Origin: Amanita rubescens
Taxonomy: Eukaryota > Basidiomycota > Agaricomycetes > Agaricales > Amanitaceae
DNA: 36,775 bases
Direction: 5' to 3'
NCBI GenBank assembly: GCA_015039365.1
Contig: WION01000527.1
Span: forward strand, 1 to 36,775
The position numbers and the translations under genes were made by a program. The notes under the pieces were generated by a model. That model saw only the letters and a list, made by a program, of their open reading frames with translations, was not told the origin of the DNA and did no database searches. Shown piece after piece: positions 7,972 through 17,605 of this stretch (positions are counted from its first letter, which is position 1; each line of letters begins with the position of its first letter).

Positions 7972-10900
7972 CTGACCATGAGAAGGGATAAAATATACAA
8001 TGTAGTATTATAGGACCTACAAGCTGCCATGCAGACAAATATCAAAATCAATACTTCATGAACTAGCACTGCTCACCTGGAAATCAAGGAAAGTCACATA
8101 AGTGAGAGAAATGATGACATGAGGTGTGTATGGGTGAAATGAAATCTTACAATCTATGATGATAATAGTGTAAACATGAAAATGGAAAAGATATGGCAAT
8201 GTGCAACATGCTCACTGTCCGCTATACATATATGTATGAAACATTCATGAATTGTGGTATGCTGAGAATGCAGGTCAGAAAATGTGCATGAATGTCACTC
8301 ACTCACCATTGGTCATAGGACAAGATGTGACTCAGATGAGACTGCCATTCACAAAATGTGCAATCTCTGGCACTCACAAACTGTTTGTTGTACATAGAAG
8401 AAGAGACCGTGATACTAAGACTCCTTTCACAAAATGTAGACTCACAAACTGTTAATCATAGGAAAAGATACAGTGATGAGACTTTGTTTTACAACATGTG
8501 CACTCTTTAAGAACTCACATCCTGTTGGTCATAGTAGGAAAAGATATGATGAGACTGCCTTTCACAAAATGTGGGATGCCACTCACTCGCTGTTGGTCAT
8601 AGGAAAAGATGTGATGAGACTGTATTTCACAAAATGTGCAATCTCACTCACATACTGCTGGCCATAGGAAAAGATCTGATTTGAAAAATGTGCAATGACA
8701 CTCACTTGCTGTTGGTTATAGGAAAAGATGTGATGAGACTGCCTTTCACAAAATGTGCAATGACACTCACTTGCTGTTGGTTGTAGGAAAAGATCTGATG
8801 CAACTGCCTTTCACAAAATGTGCAATCTCACTCACTTGCTGTTGGTCATAGGGAAAGATATGATGACATTGCCTTTCACAAAATGTGCAATCTCACTCGC
8901 TGTTGGTCATAGGAAAAGATGTGATGAGACTGCATTTCACAAAATGTGCAATCTCACTCACTTCCTATTGTTCATAAGAAAAAGGTGTGGTGAGGGTCGA
9001 GGCTGCCTTTCACAAAATGTGCAATTCACCCACATCCTGTTGTTCATAGGAAAAGATGTGATTAGACTGCCATTCATAAAATGTGCAATCTCACTCGCTG
9101 TTGATCATATGAAAAATCCTGATGAGACTGTTTCACAAAATATGCATTGTCACTCACACTCTGTTTCATCATAAGAAAAGACTGATAAATTTTCCTTTCA
9201 CAAAATGTGCAATCATGCTTACTTGCTGTTGGTTATAGGAAGAGATGGGATGAGATGGTGTTTCACAAAATGTGCTATCTCACTCACTGGCTGTTGGTTG
9301 TAAAAAAAAAGTGGTGAGAGTCATGAGACTGCCTTTCACAAAATGTGCAATCTCACTCACTTGCTGTTGGTCATAGAAAAGATGTGATGAGACTGCCTTT
9401 CACAAATGTGCAATCTCACTCACAAGCTGTTGGTAACAGGAAAAGATCTGATGAGACTGTTTCATAAAATGTGCAATCATCTCACTCACTTGCTGTTGGT
9501 CACAGGAGAAGATCTGATGATGATGTGTTTCACAAAATGTCTGCTGTCACTCACATCCTGTTGGTCATAGGATGAAACTGGCTTTCATAGAATGTGCAAT
9601 CTCACTCACAAACTGTTAGTCATAGATAAAGATGTGATGAGACTGCCTTTCACAAAATGTGCAATCTCACTCACAACCTGTTGGTCATAGGTAAAAATGT
9701 GATGAGTTGGACTGCCTTTCACAAAATGTGCAATGACACTCACTCGCTGTTGATCATAGGAAAAGATGTGATGAGATGGCTGTGCAATCTCACTCACAAA
9801 CTGTTGGTCATAGGAAAAGATGTGATGGGAGTGCCCTTCACAAGATATGCAATCTCACTCACATACTGTTGGAAAAGATGTAATGAAATTTCTTTTCCCA
9901 AGATGTGCACTCACTTGCTGTTTGTCAGGAAAAGATGTGACGAGACTGCCTTTCACAAAATGTGCATGACACTCACATCCTGTTAGTCATAGGAAAAGAT
10001 GTGATGAGACTGCCTTCACAAAATGTCCAACCTCACTCACTCGCTGTTGGTCAGGAAAAGATGTGATGATTGGACTGCCACTCACAAAATGTGCAATGGT
10101 GCTCACCTGCTATTAGTCATAGGGAAAAATGTGGTGAGACTGCCTTTGACAAAATGTGCAATCTTGCTCACAAGCTGTTGGCCATAGGAGAAGATGTACA
10201 TATGAGACTGCATTTCACAAAATGTGCAATCCCACTCACTCCCTGTTGGTCATAGGAAAAGATGTGATGAGACTGCCTTTCATAAAATGTGTGATCTCAC
10301 TCACAAGCTGTTGGTCATAGGAAAGGATGTGATGAGACTGCCTTTCACAAAATGTGCAATCTCACTCACAAGCTGTTGGTCATAGGAAAAGATATGATGA
10401 GACTGCCTTTCACAACATGTGTGATCTCACAGTTCACTCACTCGCTGTTGGTCATATGAAAAAATCTGATGAGGCTGCCTTTCATTGTCACTCACTTCCT
10501 GTTGGTCATAGCAAAGATCTGATGAGACTGTTTCACAAAATGTTCAATCTCACTCACAAACTGTTGGCCATGAGAAGAGATCTGATGTGACTGCCTTTCA
10601 CAAAATGTCCAATCTCACTCACTCGCTGTTGGTCATAGGAAAAGATCTGATGAGACTGCCATTCACAAAATGTGCAATCTCACTCACTCCCTGTTGGTCA
10701 TAGGAAAAATATGTGATGAGACTGCCTTTCAATGTCACTCACATGCTGTTGGTCATAGGAAAATATGTGATGAGACTGCCCTTCCACTTTCAATGTCACT
10801 CACTTCCTGTTGGTCATAGGAAAAGATCTGATGAGACTGCCTTTCACAAAATGTGCAGTCTACCTCACTTCCTGTTGGTCATAAGAAAGTATGTGATGAG

Positions 10901-13635
10901 ACTGCCTTTCCATGTCACTCACTTTCTGTTTGTCATATGAAAAGATCTTCAGCTGAGACTCCCTTTCAATGTCACTCACTTGCTGTTGTTCATAGGTCCA
11001 GATCTGATGAGACTGCCTTCCACAAAATCTTCAATGTCACTCACTCCCTGTTAGTCATAGGGAAAATAAGAACAGTTATTCAGAAAATTTGCAATGTTAC
11101 TCACATACTGTTGGACAGGCAAAAAATTGGATAAGGTCATTTTTTGAACCACTAGACCAGGATGACATGCTGCTAACCTTCTATGTTTATAAGGAAAGAT
11201 GTGATTTCACTGCCTTTCACAAAACCTGCAATCACCTACAATCTGTAGAACAAAATAATGTTTCTAAATCATCTTGCATCAGAGTGGTCAGCATCACTCA
11301 CTTCCTTTTACATAGAATGAAATTAACATGATGAGTAGGGAAACAAGAGAACAATGCCACTGACTCTCTTTTTCCATAGTATTTCATATGATGAATTCAC
11401 ATCTCACAAAAGTATACATACATCCTGTTTGTTTTGCAATGGCTTGTGAAGAGACTTTGAAAAGGACAAATATTTACTGTCTGTTGTTTTGGGACAAGAT
11501 GTAATGTTTATAGGCAAATGGAGGAAATGTCACTTACTTCCTGTTATTAATCCAATGAAATTTGTTAAGACTCTCTTTCAGATAACAGTAGTCACCAACT
11601 TTCTATTGTTCATTCAGTCATGTCTCATAAACTCCACAAACATAATGTTGCTTACTTTCTTTAAGCAAGTCAGATGCAGTGTGAGGCAGTGCTGTATTAG
11701 TACTCACTCCCTGTGCATGAGAGACTGGATTGGTGACAAGTCTGCTCACAATGATAATTAACTCACTTCCTTTTGGTCATATGATCACCATGGGATAAAT
11801 CAAAATTGATGATGTCACTCACTTCCTGTAGATCATGGGATAAGATTGCTGATTACAACAGGAAGTATTACTCACAAACTGTTGTCATCAGACAATATGT
11901 CAGGTCTATGATAGTTCAATGTCACTTACCCACTGGTATCAATAATATTAAATCCTGCCACCAAAATATGGTAAAAACTAACCTGTGTTTCATTCTCTTT
12001 ATTGACCATCTGAAGCATGACTAATCTCATTTTTGTGTGAAGGTATTGGAGTATTACTTACCTATGAATGAACTTTTTTCAAAATTTTTTCAATCCATAT
12101 GTAGGCTACCTACCTCCCTGGACACCTATTGACATTTAATTTTTCCTATGCTGATGTGCAGTTTCACAAAAAGGTATACCCAGAAATGTGGAAATTTTGA
12201 AAAAACTATGAGAATGACAGTATCCCATCCCCATTTATATTTCAGAACATGTCTGAACTATGTCAATGTTAGTAAGTGACAAATTTATGTGACCCTCACT
12301 GAAGTGCAGATTTAACACAAAGGTCAACATTATTCATCTGTGTTGAAACAAACAGCTGATGTATGCTGTCATCATCTATTGCACCAGCAGTTTGCCGAGT
12401 TAATTCAGCACAATTATTCTCTGGTAAATCTGTGTCTATGAAACAGCATTACTCCCTTTTTTTTTGGGAAGAAACCCCATCTTTCTCACCTTCCAATCGC
12501 ACATATGCTTTGGGAGGGTATTTGGCATCCAAAACTTTAGGGAGATAAATGTTCTGAAAAGTGATTTCAGCAATTTCTCTGGCTCTTGCCCACTTATCTT
12601 CATCATTTGCATCAGTCAAGTTGACAAATTCACTGGCTATTTGACCATCAAATTTAGTGAATATAACCACCAAAGGAACTGTGAAGGAAATATTTGCTAG
12701 TCAGTACTAGTAGAATTTGTGGCAAGTTAGCCAATGGAAAGGAGGTAACAATAGTTAAGACAATCTCTCCAAAACCAACAAGATGAGATATGAAGTCATT
12801 AGGACTTACCTTGGCCTGTCCCTTTATTAAAGAATTCAAGTTCTGCAGGTAGAATGGGACGAGGGCTGTCCATGGGTATACAGTACCTGCAGGAAACCAG
12901 GTCAGCCATTACTGTAAAGGGATAAAGCAAGATACCAAATTGTATGCAGTTGATTCTTCAGTTCAGTTTCTGCAGACTTCTTTTCAATGAACTTCCAAGC
13001 AATCTCCAATTCCTCAGTCGAACCAGACTCAAAACCCTGAGAGTCATGGAAGATAAAGTTACTTCCAGGGTATGTAATTTGATGCTCAATATCATGCAGC
13101 CCTCTCTGTTATCATTCAAGCATGTGAACAGGTGCATCCAAACATCATTATTCATTATCTGACTCACCTCAACTGATGGCATCAAATGAATCACAGACTG
13201 TTCAAGCTGTTTACCTGCAAGAAACTTAACAGTCAAAGGAAGCACAAAACTTAGACTGACTCACCATCCTTGTCATATATGATGGGCTTTGTTGCCTTTG
13301 CTACACCACAAACCTTCTCAAGGATAGTTGTCTTGCCTGCATTAGCCCTTCCAATGACAAGGATGCGAAAGTGTGGGCATAAATAGTGCTCCCTGAGTAT
13401 TTGAACATGTGCTTCATCTGGATCTAATCATATACATATATCAGTCACCAGGCTGAGCCACATAAATTAGCCTAGTACTCAAACTCAAAGAAGGTGCACC
13501 AGTTGCCATAGCTGTGCTAGGAACACGAGTTTGTATCTGGGTTGCCTCGCCTACTGATTCCTGCTTGTATGTCTGGGCCAACTTTCCCAGTATTGAGCGA
13601 ATAACATTCTTCTTCCCATGTTGCTTATTTAGCAT
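7129..13635 (-). CDS. Gene A: P-loop GTPase with a central run of single-codon exons
   Basis: Overall model on the minus strand. G-domain exons occupy 13635 down to 12300. A poorly resolved junction follows (12299-11933). About 60 micro-exons, nearly all 3 nt, lie between 11932 and 8021. C-terminal exons follow at 7894-7971, 7576-7777 and 7129-7439, with 6997-7083 as a possible alternative end. The G domain resembles the large agaricomycete family of P-loop G-domain proteins (P-loop GRANAGKT). Function is unknown; nucleotide binding is inferred from the motifs. The gene is AT-rich compared with its neighbours. The C-terminal exon pair is homologous to that of gene B. The weakest parts are the exon 1 donor and the joint between the last G-domain exon (which ends in phase 2) and the first micro-exon (phase 0). 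Confidence 0.65.
8021..11932 (-). CDS. Array A: about 61 consecutive micro-exons, nearly all one codon each
   Basis: Minus strand. Each unit is AG, then three nucleotides, then GTNNG(T/C/A), then an intron of about 50-70 nt ending TATGACCAACAG or similar. Plus-strand start and minus-strand triplet, in transcript order: 11930 TGG, 11876 TTT, 11823 GAA, 11767 GAA, 11708 GGA, 11656 AAA, 11600 AAA, 11538 GAA, 11478 ACA, 11422 GAT, 11365 AGA, 11302 GAA, 11240 ATT, 11178 AAG, 11105 TAT, 11045 GGA, 10980 CAA, 10923 AAA, 10869 GAA, 10804 GAA, 10743 CAT, 10688 GGA, 10623 CGA, 10548 TTT, 10496 GAA, 10442 CGA, 10370 CTT, 10305 CTT, 10240 GGA, 10172 CTT, 10107 CAG, 10041 CGA, 9977 GAT, 9915 CAA, 9863 TAT, 9798 TTT, 9744 CGA, 9675 GTT, 9610 TTT, 9555 GAT, 9490 CAA, 9424 CTT, 9361 CAA, 9288 CCA, 9223 CAA, 9158 AGT, 9095 CGA, 9034 GAT, 8962 GAA, 8897 CGA, 8836 CAA, 8771 CAA, 8706 CAA, 8652 TAT, 8587 CGA, 8519 GAT, 8446 TTT, 8378 TTT, 8216 CGGACA (6 nt), 8151 ATT, 8021 CTT. 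No stop in phase 0. Phase 0 is fixed by the next exon (7971-7894). The encoded segment would be rich in Q, E, R, L, F and D. Units at 11178 and 11365 have weaker donors. Confidence 0.72.
8071..8082 (-). other. Zero-length exon (abutting AG|GT) near the 3' end of array A
   Basis: Minus strand TTTCCAG|GTGAGC, with the boundary between 8077 and 8076. It lies between the ATT micro-exon (8151) and the CTT micro-exon (8021), which are two unit lengths apart. Gene B has the same arrangement at 22151/22150. It resembles a recursive-splicing (ratchet) site. Confidence 0.5.
8280..11110. repeat. Homogenised tandem repeat (about 65 bp) forming most of array A
   Basis: On the plus strand the unit contains TCACTCAC, a variable triplet, CTGTTGGTCATAGGAAAAG, then ATGTGATGAGACTGCCTTTC and ACAAAATGTGCAATC. 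Around 44 units lie between 8.28 and 11.11 kb, many nearly identical outside the triplet. Units from 11.11 to 11.93 kb keep only the TCAC...CTGTT-like core and the spacing. The repeated part equals the proposed intron; the non-repeated triplet equals the proposed exon. Plus-strand ORFs across it are short and frame-broken, because 65 is not a multiple of three. Confidence 0.92.
8291..8312 (-). other. Array A unit with lost acceptor and a stop triplet
   Basis: Here the plus strand reads CACTCAC TCA CCATTGG. On the minus strand the acceptor that should be CAATAG or CAACAG is CAATGG, and the triplet would be TGA. This is the only unit in array A whose triplet is a stop in phase 0, and it cannot be spliced in by the normal signal. 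If it is skipped, the frame is intact. Confidence 0.6.
11933..12299 (-). other. Unresolved junction between G-domain exons and micro-exon array A
   Basis: Minus-strand sequence between the GTGAGG donor at 12299 and the first clear micro-exon. It contains a strong branch-like TTACTAAC followed by an acceptor at about 12259, another acceptor (CTCATAG), and two places where an acceptor abuts a donor directly: CATAG|GTAAGT at 12062/12061 and CACAG|GTTAGT at 11983/11982. Their spacing (about 50-80 nt) continues the rhythm of the array. I could not build a unique exon chain that restores phase 0. Confidence 0.45.
12300..13635 (-). CDS. G-domain exons of gene A
   Basis: Exons in transcript order: 13635 to about 13449 (ATG start, MLNKQHGKK; donor uncertain), 13423-13265, 13214-13168, 13105-12936, 12886-12810, 12678-12490 and 12429-12300. 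From the second exon on, every phase matches and every boundary is GT-AG. Motifs: G1/P-loop ILVIGRANAGKTTILEKVC, G3 HDSQGFESGS, WYCIPMDSPRPILPAE, and G4 VVIFTKFDG. The tail reads YLPKVLDAKYPPKAYVRLE, then LTRQTAGAIDDDSIHQLFVS. This order is what I know from agaricomycete G-domain (MMR_HSR1-like) proteins. The lysine and threonine of GKT and the aspartate of TKFD are present, so GTP binding is likely. The last exon ends CTTCA before GTGAGG (phase 2). Confidence 0.85.
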
Positions 13636-14417
13636 TTTGGGGACCAGCTAGACAACAGGGTCACAAGCTCCCCCATCAAGATGAGATTGTTTGATGATAA
13701 AAAGGAAATACACACCAGAGATGATGGAAAAAAGCAATGATACCTGGGTGTGTGAATTGGCAAGAAATGTAACTGGGCAGGTTGACGGAGGCAATGGACA
13801 ATGTCTCGGCTGGATTAAGAGATCAGAGACAACAGTGGCAGTTAGACGATGCAGTTGACTTACTAGTATGTGAGGCACAGCGGGTGTGTAGCAGGAGAGT
13901 CGGCTCAAGATAATGATCGAAGAGATAACGGTGCGGTGTCACGCGTCACTGGCAGGTGACCCTGGGATACTAGGCTCCAACTGAATTAGAAGTGTTTGGT
14001 CAAGGTGCCGCGTGCGTCTCTGGTTAAATGGTTGAGAGCGCGCAGGAATATAAGAGGCAGCACTTCGGAATCACTGATCCCAGGAATCAGGCTGCTCTCA
14101 GGGCCCAGGCTTACGTGTTTAACGTTGAGGCAAGAACTCTCCTTCCTTGTGCTCGAGAAGAACCTGGTCTTATTTTCCAACTCGTGCAGAGCTGTCGCGA
14201 CTTCGGCTAGGAGAGGTTCTGACGGGTAGTTGGAGCTACTCGGACAATAACAATTTACAGCATTTTGCGGCACTTTCGCGCGGCACGTGCGAGGAGAAAA
14301 ATAGTGAACCCTTGTCTAGGGTTATAGTATTCTGACCGTATAAATCTTATCACCAAAAGCAATTGAAAGCTGAAGCGTTTGGATCATCGTCCATCACGCC
14401 ACATTTCACATGGCTTT
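13636..14417. other. Intergenic region upstream of gene A
   Basis: About 780 bp between the proposed gene A start and the end of the SRPK-like kinase gene. It probably contains gene A's promoter and the kinase gene's 3' end. Short open frames exist but none resembles a protein I know. A tRNA-like A-box (GGTTAAATGGTTGAGAGC) near 14021-14040 has no matching B-box or cloverleaf. Confidence 0.45.
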
Positions 14418-15809
14418 CTAAGCTATTTCACAACTGTCGGAACGCGTCCCTGCCCGTGGTGTATACTCGAACCAAGGATGCCGCACCACCTCTTTTATCG
14501 TGATTCTGTTCTCTGGCTGATACCTGAGCATCTTCTCCAATAGGTTGCTCAAAAGCTCAATTTCCTCTTCTTCAAGCCGCGTCCCAGGAGGATCCATCAT
14601 GGGCCCGTGCCTCTCACTACCTACCTTCTCATCATCTCCGATCGTTTGCAACAACTTTCGGATAGAGGTCTTTCTCGCTGGAAACAGCGGCTCGCCGTTC
14701 ACCTGAACCTTCGGTTCGCCATTCTCCTCAAACCACACGTGACGCTTCTCGAATTTGCTCCACCAAGGTTCCGGGAGCTTACCCAACGTTCTAACTATAT
14801 TCTGTAAATCCAACGACCCAGCAGTGAAAACTGAATTGAATAGCGAGAATCCGGCACGGATCTCGAAGATGGTGCATGCCAACCCCCATATGTCAGAAGC
14901 GGGGGTGATGATGTTGTCGAAACGAGCCTCTGGGGAGAAATAGTGTAATGCTGTACCCGGTGTGTAATCCTTTGGCAGAGCCGTTATGTCGTAGGATTGA
15001 CCAAAGTCGGTGACGACGATATTTTCCTCTAAGAAAGACGGGGAAGAGATATCGTGGTTATCAATGGGTTGGACAAGTTCACGGGGAGCGTGTGGCCCAG
15101 GCGGTGAGTTGTCCAAGGTTTCAATCTCTTCTGTCCAAAGCCGACCTAGCGTCGAGTAGACTTCCTCGTCGGTCCATCTGCGGACCCAGGGTGAGACCTG
15201 AAAAAGGATGTTGGATGATGTTAAATCTGAGGGGAATTTAGCGGTTCACTTTCGACATAACTGTAGATATAACGAACCTCCATGTACAAGTCCCGCGGAA
15301 TGCATGAGCTCCACCACGTCAGCGGTTTGCTTTGCCACCTTCCTCGCCAAGTCGCCTCGGAGTCGCCCGCACCCCCTGGATCCCATAGAAAGCACACTCG
15401 CTCCAACAAATTGAGTGACAATGCACACGTGTTTTCCATTTGGCCCTTCCACTGTGAAGTAGTCCTTGACGGCTAGGAAATTTTGACCAGCGGGGTTATG
15501 CGTGGCACTAGCGAACATATCAAGCTTATCGGGAACAAAAAGGTCCGGGATCTCGTCCGTCGGCTGGGTGGAACTAAAGCCAGAAAGAACCTTCAAAGCG
15601 ACCAGAGTGTCCGAATCACCTGGCTGCGGCTGCAGGTCTCGTGCAAGCCATACAGTAGACTCACCCCCGTAACCTAACTTGTGCAATATTTTGTAGCGAC
15701 CGTTGGCGTAGATATCGCCAATCGAGACCGGATGAAATCCGCCAGGTTGATACAACTGGATTTCTTCTATTGACCATAAGCCGGAAAATTTGTATTTTCT
15801 TGGAAGCAT
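14418..15809 (-). CDS. SRPK-like protein kinase
   Basis: Proposed exons (minus) are 15809-15278 and 15226-14418, giving 446 residues. The 51-nt intron 15277-15227 (GTTCGT...CTCAG) joins VHG to DLTSSNILF, creating the catalytic loop HGDLTSSNILF. Reading through instead gives a stop. Motifs: glycine-rich loop LGYGGESTVWLARD (about residues 45-58), VALKVL with the ATP-binding lysine, DFGQS as the metal-binding motif, FSPEARF in place of APE, DIWGLACTIFEI, and a C-terminal HPWFEY. The HGD catalytic triad start (instead of HRD) and the SPEA motif are typical of fungal SR-protein-kinase-like enzymes, many of which are expanded in agaricomycetes. Targets are unknown; SR-type splicing factors are the family precedent. 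It is transcribed divergently from the neighbouring F-box gene. Confidence 0.88.
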
Positions 15810-16018
15810 GATTGCGCCAGAGACGCGGGCAGCGGTTGCGAAGAGACTCAGATACTATTGGGTAGCTAGACGTTACTAAAGGAAGAGAGACGAGTCACGC
15901 GGTCACCCTCTAGAGCTATTATACCTGAGCAGTTTCAGAAATGCACAATCATTGCTATGCCAGACGTGCACGGTGCGGCGCAACCCCGGCTATACCTGAG
16001 CAGCATACGATCACTTTC

Positions 16019-17398
16019 ATGGATTTCCCAGTCGAGATTCACCGACGCGTCATTGCAGAGGTTAGTGTATATATGTAGCCACGACGCTTGACTAACTCCT
16101 CTCGCAGTTTCTAAAGGACTTGGACACGGATTTTGACGAATTTAAAGCACTGCGCCTTGTCTGCAGACGGTTCAACGCGATCGTTAAACCCAGAGTGTAT
16201 TCTTCCCATATCAAACTATTCGATGATGAGCATCTATCATCCAATATGGACCAACTCCTGACTCTCTTGTCTTCAAAACCAAATGAGCAATTGCATGCAA
16301 CGACGACTCTTTTCATTGGGACCCATGGTTGGCTTGATGGAAAAAGCGCTTCCATTCCTTTTCGTGTAGTGTCCCGGTTGATCGCAGACATATTTGGGAA
16401 TCCCGGAATCGTTCGCTATCTCGCCTCGCCCATCACAGAACCGCGGGCTTTTCTCCAAAGGGTGGTTAGGGCTGCCTTGCGCGCATTTGCAAGACTCAGG
16501 ATTTACCTCCCCGTTTCCCAATTCAACTTGCCGAATGTCTCTCGCGTTGTGTACGTTGTGTGTTTATTCTCAGGAACTGCTGCTAACGTATCTTAGATGG
16601 AATTCAGGGATTAATCCTCCAAAGTGGATAATATCCCGTATAGTTAAATTGCTCCAACGATTACCTCGACTCTCTGAACTTACTCTCATCATGAATAAAT
16701 GCACGAAGAAGTTTGACCACATCGTCGATTGTGTCGCCAAGTTGCACAATTTACGCAAGCTCAGTTTCCAATTTATTTATGCTCAGTATATTGGTACCAG
16801 CTACACCCGCCCAAAAATTAATTCAGTTGCGAAGATCATCGCGGCAAACCCCAACATAACGCATCTTGAAGTGGTAGGCGACGATATTAAAGATCTTGCG
16901 CAAACGCTTAAACATGTACCTGCCGATCGCCCTTTGAAGCTCGAACACCTTTGCCTCTCTCACCCCTTCCGTAATTCGGCAGCTCTAGCACCTCATATCA
17001 CCTCCTTAACCTCCGTTAATCTTGCCGACTCCGATATCTTGAAGGAGTTGCTTAAACAGAACATATTTCCTCCGACCATGATGTTATGGATGATGGACCA
17101 ATATACGATCGAATACCTTGACGGTCACCCTGGGATTGTTAGCCTAACAAGTTATGGTTACAGTGATGTCTCGTACTGTTCTACCTTACTAAGAATCCTA
17201 TCCCGGCACTTTGAAACTCTAACACATCTTGGCTTTTGCCACTGGATTTTGTACAAATGTATCGAGCAAACGCAGAACGAGTTGGCGTTGCTCCAATGTA
17301 CGAATCTTAAGCAGCTAGCGCTCAACTATCGACCTACCGTGAGCCGGCACGTCGCTGCTCCGGGGCTGCAGATGGTAATTTTGACTCGAAGTCAATAA
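16019..17398 (+). CDS. F-box-like protein
   Basis: Proposed exons are 16019-16060, 16108-16550 and 16597-17398, giving 428 residues. Phases agree across both introns: GTTAGT...GCAG (47 nt) and GTACGT...CTTAG (46 nt, with a GCTAAC branch site). The N-terminus MDFPVEIHRRVIAE, then ALRLVCRRFNAIVKPRVY, is the usual agaricomycete F-box-like start (first helix, then LVCRRF). The rest (LPRLSELTLIMNKC, LHNLRKLSFQF, THLEVVGDD) shows spaced leucine-rich patterns suggesting LRR-like repeats. By family precedent it would recruit substrates to an SCF ubiquitin ligase; the substrate is unknown. I use the ATG at 16019 because it starts immediately before the F-box helix. Confidence 0.75.
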
Positions 17399-17605
17399 TA
17401 ACGAGGCTTGTGTAGCGTGTAGTAGGCTTTGTAGCAGATCCCAAAATCCCCTCCTACGTGACCTAGCGAGGCGCATTGTGTTCCAGTTTTTGGACGATCC
17501 ATATGAATTGGTAAAATGAAGAAATCATTAGTATACAGGCTGTAGCCGCTGAGGTATAATGAAGTTCAGTCTGTAACGTGCAGTTTGACTTGATTCTGCC
17601 TTCCA
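17399..17605. other. Shared 3' intergenic region of two convergent F-box genes
   Basis: About 200 bp between convergent stop codons. An A-run at 17613-17621 lies just inside the end of the minus-strand gene. No other feature was seen. Confidence 0.5.

Noticed and set aside
8280..11110. CRISPR-like array (constant repeat, variable spacer)
   Set aside because: The variable part is three nucleotides, too short for a spacer, there are no cas genes, and the genome is eukaryotic.
8280..11110. Ordinary satellite or minisatellite DNA
   Set aside because: It would not explain preserved GT and AG at fixed 3-nt separation in the strongly diverged array B, nor placement between in-frame exons in two paralogues. 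It remains the main null hypothesis.
8252..11134. Plus-strand ORFs across the repeat array, coding for a repeat protein
   Set aside because: Frames are short and change at each unit because the unit is not a multiple of three. Stop-free stretches are no longer than expected. The minus-strand splice grammar explains the conserved parts better.
13424..13448. A 25-nt intron in gene A (GTGACTG...GATTAG)
   Set aside because: It would restore frame, but is shorter than known spliceosomal introns here. Upstream donors in the same phase (GTACTA, 55-nt intron; GTGCAC, about 76 nt) are more plausible, so the exon 1 end is left open.
14021..14090. tRNA gene
   Set aside because: An A-box-like motif is present, but no B-box, anticodon arm or acceptor stem could be drawn.
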